DNA of 64,000 bases from Gramella sp. Hel_I_59 (GTDB taxonomy: Bacteria > Bacteroidota > Bacteroidia > Flavobacteriales > Flavobacteriaceae), in contig NZ_VFME01000001.1 of the NCBI RefSeq assembly GCF_006714895.1, positions 3,162,001 to 3,226,000 on the forward strand, read 5' to 3'. The notes beneath the pieces were generated by a model. The model was not told the DNA's origin. It was given only the letters and a program-made list of their open reading frames with translations, and searched no databases. This document shows, one piece after another, positions 60,271-64,000 of this stretch. Every line of letters starts with the position of its first letter. The stretch's first letter is position 1. Both the position numbers and the translations under genes were made by a program.

Positions 60271-61023
60271 ATGATCGCCAGCATACATTACCAGAATTCA
60301 GATTTTCGTGTAGATCTTTCCAAACCTCTGGATATTTCCATTAGTCTGCGTGGTGATGAAAAAAATCCAATCGCCTGGTATCTGGAACATCCTGAGATCA
60401 AGCCGGTTGTTGATGGCAATTTTATTGGAAAAGTAAGTGCGGGAGCTTCAGTGAATTTCAACAATATCAGCTTTAATCCCCATGCTCATGCAACGCATAC
60501 CGAGTGTGTTGGTCATATCACCAAAGAACCAAATTTTATTCAGCAGCATTTAAAACGTTTCTTTTTTAAGGCAGAAGTGATCTCTCTAGAACCAGAAATT
60601 GCTGGTGAAGACCGTATTTTTAGAAGAGCACAATTCGAAAAAGCTTTAAAAGATTCTACGGCTGAAGCGATCATTATCAGGACGCTACCAAATTATATTG
60701 GTAAGATCTCCAAACATCATTCTCATACGAACTGGCCATATCTAGAGGAGGCGGCGGCTAATTTTTTGAGAGAACACGGAATCGATCACCTGCTTATAGA
60801 TCAGCCTTCTGTAGATAAAGAGAAGGATGAAGGAAAACTTCTGGCTCACAAAGCTTTCTGGAACTACCCGAAGGAGATCCGTTACCATGCGACGATCACA
60901 GAATTGATCTATGTTCCAAATAAAATTGAGGACGGCGCCTACTTTCTAAGTTTGCAGCCGGCATCTTTCGAAAATGACGCAGCACCATCAAAACCAGTCT
61001 TATATAAAATTCTCAACAAATGA
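60271..61023 (+). CDS. Cyclase family protein (kynurenine-formamidase-like hydrolase)
   Basis: 250 aa. The metal site NPHAHATHTECVGHI (HxxxH variant of HGTHxD, ~residues 69-83) identifies the cyclase/formamidase superfamily (PF04199), whose members hydrolyse cyclic or N-formyl substrates; the substrate is unknown. Overlaps the next gene by 4 nt. Confidence 0.87.
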   Translation: MIASIHYQNSDFRVDLSKPLDISISLRGDEKNPIAWYLEHPEIKPVVDGNFIGKVSAGASVNFNNISFNPHAHATHTECVGHITKEPNFIQQHLKRFFFKAEVISLEPEIAGEDRIFRRAQFEKALKDSTAEAIIIRTLPNYIGKISKHHSHTNWPYLEEAAANFLREHGIDHLLIDQPSVDKEKDEGKLLAHKAFWNYPKEIRYHATITELIYVPNKIEDGAYFLSLQPASFENDAAPSKPVLYKILNK

Positions 61024-61370
61024 AACTTAGTTTGAAAATCGAAGAATTTGCAATGCTTATTCTGGGGGTTTTTCTCTTCACAAAACTGGATTATAGCTGG
61101 TGGTGGTTTGCAGGCTTATTTTTAGTTCCCGATATTGGCATGTTGGGTTATCTTGCAAGTGATAAGATTGGTGCATATTCCTATAACATTTTTCATCATA
61201 AAGGAATTGCTATTGCGATCTACCTGATGGGAATCATGCTCGATCATGCATTTTTACAGCTTTCCGGAATCATGCTATTTGCACATTCCAGTTTTGATCG
61301 TTGTTTTGGATATGGTCTTAAATATGAAAAAGGATTTAAATTCACTCATTTAGGTGAAATAGGTACATAA
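61020..61370 (+). CDS. DUF4260 family membrane protein
   Basis: 116 aa with three or four hydrophobic helices; WWWFAGLFLVPDIGMLGYL and SYNIFHHKGIAIAIYL are the family's conserved regions, ending in SFDRCFGYGLKY. Function unknown. Overlaps the cyclase stop by 4 nt. Confidence 0.88.
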   Translation: MKLSLKIEEFAMLILGVFLFTKLDYSWWWFAGLFLVPDIGMLGYLASDKIGAYSYNIFHHKGIAIAIYLMGIMLDHAFLQLSGIMLFAHSSFDRCFGYGLKYEKGFKFTHLGEIGT

Positions 61371-61371
61371 T

Positions 61372-61986
61372 ATGGAATTACTATTTATAGGACTTGCAGC
61401 CGGTGCGGTTGCTGCATACTTTATTTTTTCGATCTTCAATAAGAATCGATCCATGGAGAAGACCAATGAACAATCTGTTGTTCTTATGGATAAGATTAGA
61501 AGCGTTTGCAAATTTATCACTGTAGAAGGTGATTTTTCTGAGATCTACCACTACGAGAATCTAAAGGAAAAATACATTAGCCTGGTCTTCGGAAAAAAGA
61601 AAGCCATTGTGCTGGTACAGGCGAAAGCACACGTTGGATTTGATCTTAGCAAGGTGAGAATGCAAAGCGATAATGAGAATAAAAAGATCATACTCACCAA
61701 TTTCCCACAACCGGAATTATTGACGATCGAAACAGATTTTAAATACTACGATAAACGTGAAGGCTGGGCGAATCCTTTTACAACCTCAGATCTTACAGAC
61801 ATTAACCGTGACGCCAAAAAAACCATTGTAGACAAGATACCTCAAAGCGGACTCATGGAGCAGGCACAAAAAGAAGCTTTGGGTACGATCGCGCTAATGG
61901 AAAAGATCGTGGAAACCATCGGCTGGAAACTCGATTATTCAGCACTTACCATCGAAAATACGGAAGCTCCTAAACTGGAAAAATAA
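61372..61986 (+). CDS. DUF4230 family membrane-anchored protein
   Basis: 204 aa: one N-terminal helix (LLFIGLAAGAVAAYFIFSIF), then the DUF4230 domain (EGDFSEIYHYEN, LVQAKAHVGFDLSKV, ITLTNFPQPELLTIE-like strand KIILTNFPQPELL). Function unknown. One base after DUF4260. Confidence 0.88.
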   Translation: MELLFIGLAAGAVAAYFIFSIFNKNRSMEKTNEQSVVLMDKIRSVCKFITVEGDFSEIYHYENLKEKYISLVFGKKKAIVLVQAKAHVGFDLSKVRMQSDNENKKIILTNFPQPELLTIETDFKYYDKREGWANPFTTSDLTDINRDAKKTIVDKIPQSGLMEQAQKEALGTIALMEKIVETIGWKLDYSALTIENTEAPKLEK

Positions 61987-62017
61987 GATCTGCCTCTTTT
62001 ATTAAACACTAATTTTT

Positions 62018-62380
62018 ATGAATATCGACCAGTTCAGAGATTATTGCTTAGTAAAAAGAGGGGTTTCTGAGCATTTACCTTTTGGCCCGGATAATCTTGT
62101 TTTTAAGGTCATGGGCAAGATGTTTAGCATTGCCAGCCTCGATGAAGTTCCACTTAGAGTGAATTTAAAATGTGATCCAGAATGGGCTGTTCAGCTAAGG
62201 GTAGAATACCCGGAAACAATTTTACCGGGTTATCACATGAATAAACGTCACTGGAATACGTTAGTAATGAATGGTGGAGCAGCTCCGGAATTGACCAGGA
62301 AACTCATAGATCATAGTTATGAACTGGTAGTTGCAGGATTAACCAGAAAACTTAAGCAGGAATTAGATAGTTTAGAATGA
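62018..62380 (+). CDS. MmcQ/YjbR family protein
   Basis: 120 aa double-wing fold protein: NIDQFRDYCLVKRGVSEHLPFGPD and the C-terminal PGYHMNKRHWNTLVMNGG region are characteristic. Often called DNA-binding but the activity is not established. Its last 4 nt overlap the MutS-like gene. Confidence 0.93.
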   Translation: MNIDQFRDYCLVKRGVSEHLPFGPDNLVFKVMGKMFSIASLDEVPLRVNLKCDPEWAVQLRVEYPETILPGYHMNKRHWNTLVMNGGAAPELTRKLIDHSYELVVAGLTRKLKQELDSLE

Positions 62381-64000
62381 AAGAACCTTTAGCTTTTTAC
62401 AAGGATAGAAAGAACAAATACGAGCAGGAGAGAAAGAAGTTATCAGGAAAACTGGCAGTCTCGAGTATCCTGAGATTACTTGTATTTCTCGCCTTATGTG
62501 CCGCAGTTTTTTTCTTCTACGATCAGGTACAGGTCGTTGTTCCTGTGGTCATTGGCTGTCTGGCACTATTTATCTTCCTTATCTCAAGACATTCTGGTCT
62601 TAAACGCGAAAAGGATAAAACGGAAGCTTTGATCTCTATAAATGAAACTGAGATCCACGTTCTCGAAACAGGGGATTTTCTGAATTTACCAGACGGAAAA
62701 GAATTTGATGTTGAAGATCATGATTTTAGTCGTGACATTGATCTCTTCGGAAGAAAAAGCTTTTTTCAGTATCTCAATAGAACTGCTTTAGCTGAAGGAG
62801 CAAGCAAACTTTCATCTTTTCTGCTTAGTAATGACACTACCCGAATTACTGAAAAACAGGAAGCAATCAAAGAGCTCGCTAACAAAGCCGACTGGCGACA
62901 GGAATTTAGCGCCACTGCTACGCTGGTAAGAACCGAGAATTCTTCGAAGACCATTCTCAAATGGATTACAAATTATAAAGCTTTTGTTCCGGCAATTATG
63001 CGCTGGTTACCAATTGTTTTTACGACTCTTTCTGTAGGAGTCATCCTTGCCTATTATTTCAGTTTCATTGGATTTTACCAGCTGTTATTATGGTTGCTTA
63101 TAGGCATCATGATCACCGCCATTTACGTTGGCAGGATCAATCAACTATCCTCAGCAATTGGAAAGGTCCAGGATACTTTTCAGCAATATTACCAGCTACT
63201 CGGCTTTATTGAAGACGAAAAATTTGAGTCGGATATTCTCCATGATCTCCAGACTTCCATTGCTTCGGAAAAACGGAAAGCTTCAGAAATTTTAAAAGAA
63301 TTCAGTAAAGGTATTGATGCTCTGGATCAACGGAATAATTTTCTGTTTGGATTTCTTGCTAATGGATTTATGCTTTGGGATTTAAAACAATCTTACCGAC
63401 TAGAGAAATGGATACTTCAGCACCGAACTGAAGTTAGCAACTGGTTTAAGGCAGTAGAAAACTTCGATGCTTACAACAGCCTCGGTAATTTTGCATTTAA
63501 TCATCAACAATATACTTTTCCGAAGATCTCTGAAGTACCAAATGGCATAGAAGCAAAAGAGCTAGGGCATCCACTTTTAAAGCAAAGTAAACGTGTAGAT
63601 AACGATTTCAGAATAGAAAGCGACCAGTTTTTTATCATTACCGGTGCGAATATGGCTGGAAAAAGTACATTTCTAAGAACGGTCGCGCTGCAAATCGTAA
63701 TGTCAAACATGGGACTTCCGGTATGTGCCGATTCCTGCACCTATTCACCTATCAAATTGATAAGCAGCATGCGTACCAGTGACTCGCTGGGTGACGATGA
63801 ATCCTATTTCTTTTCTGAACTTAAAAGACTGAAGTATATCGTTGATAAAATTCAGACCGAGAAATACTTTATCATTCTCGATGAGATCCTGAAAGGCACC
63901 AACAGTACAGATAAGGCGATAGGCTCTAAAAAGTTCATTGAACGCCTGGTAAAGTCCAATTCAACGGGGATCATTGCTACACACGACCTTAGTTTATGTG
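62377..64000 (+). CDS. Membrane-anchored MutS-like ATPase (3' truncated by window edge)
   Basis: At least 541 codons, running off the window. Two hydrophobic helices near residues 28-65 and two more near 206-250 flank a helical clamp-like core, then a MutS ATPase domain with Walker A ITGANMAGKST (~residue 420), SMRTSDSLGDDESYFFSE, Walker B YFIILDEILKGTNSTD and ATHDLSL. There is no mismatch-recognition N-terminal domain, so this is not MutS1. Widespread in Bacteroidota, role unknown. Overlaps YjbR by 4 nt. Confidence 0.92.
   Translation, partial: MKEPLAFYKDRKNKYEQERKKLSGKLAVSSILRLLVFLALCAAVFFFYDQVQVVVPVVIGCLALFIFLISRHSGLKREKDKTEALISINETEIHVLETGDFLNLPDGKEFDVEDHDFSRDIDLFGRKSFFQYLNRTALAEGASKLSSFLLSNDTTRITEKQEAIKELANKADWRQEFSATATLVRTENSSKTILKWITNYKAFVPAIMRWLPIVFTTLSVGVILAYYFSFIGFYQLLLWLLIGIMITAIYVGRINQLSSAIGKVQDTFQQYYQLLGFIEDEKFESDILHDLQTSIASEKRKASEILKEFSKGIDALDQRNNFLFGFLANGFMLWDLKQSYRLEKWILQHRTEVSNWFKAVENFDAYNSLGNFAFNHQQYTFPKISEVPNGIEAKELGHPLLKQSKRVDNDFRIESDQFFIITGANMAGKSTFLRTVALQIVMSNMGLPVCADSCTYSPIKLISSMRTSDSLGDDESYFFSELKRLKYIVDKIQTEKYFIILDEILKGTNSTDKAIGSKKFIERLVKSNSTGIIATHDLSLC

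Overview
The window reads as a chromosomal segment of a marine-type member of the Flavobacteriaceae (Bacteroidota). The closest resemblance by eye is to Gramella/Christiangramia-like genomes, but the genus is an inference. Evidence: AT-rich coding DNA; almost no Shine-Dalgarno sequences; many copies of the Bacteroidota promoter element TAnnTTTG a short distance before start codons; a type IX secretion (T9SS) sorting domain; a TonB-dependent receptor; and lineage-typical families (DUF4271, DUF4296, DUF5686, class-specific Mrp and dihydroorotase variants). Sixty-eight protein genes (two of them very short and missed by length cut-offs) and one tRNA are supported. No rRNA, CRISPR array, prophage, integrase or insertion sequence was seen.

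Layout. 1-5 kb: 3' end of polA, a lipoprotein, then rplM-rpsI, rpsB and tsf with leader and attenuator-like hairpins. 5-12.9 kb: a tRNA methyltransferase, glutaryl-CoA-type dehydrogenase, a Cys-rich 54-aa protein, a DUF3050 protein, then a leftward Fe-S/redox operon (Mrp, Nfu-like, FNR, ferredoxin) and trmB-LysE-ATL. 12.9-21.2 kb: a glycosyltransferase overlapping a two-component system, which is divergent from a TonB receptor / beta-helix lipoprotein / mini T9SS protein cluster. The divergent region carries 11-bp-phased TTAACA-like repeats resembling a Pho box, making this the best candidate for an under-described system here. 21-35 kb: a LuxE-like acyltransferase, tyrS, an epimerase, a dolichol-phosphate-mannose-type transferase-pyrC-DUF4296 operon, hemD, pckA, saccharopine dehydrogenase with an Lrp regulator, a zinc peptidase and pyrH-frr. 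35-48 kb: DUF5686, RND transporter, asnS-rluA, rpoN and a leftward ExbB/(membrane protein)/ExbD/ExbD energising operon, then tRNA-Ser(GGA). 48-53 kb: asparaginase-acyltransferase, TatD, a flavin monooxygenase-like enzyme and DUF456. 53-57.3 kb: a BlaI/BlaR1-type regulatory pair with two tandem dyad operators, followed by small proteins carrying the same C-terminal TonB-like domain as the BlaR1 homologue. 57-64 kb: GT2, ruvC-hemW, a cyclase operon and the 5' part of a membrane-anchored MutS-like gene cut by the window edge.

How the genes work together: most are housekeeping (translation, nucleotide and haem synthesis, tRNA modification). Two surface-transport themes recur: a putative phosphate-responsive outer-membrane cluster, and the ExbB/ExbD complex that would energise TonB receptors. 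Start codons were moved from the longest open frame where an internal ATG gives the family N-terminus or a signal peptide; GTG or TTG starts are kept only where no in-frame ATG fits. Family names come from recognition of the translated sequence, not from a database search.
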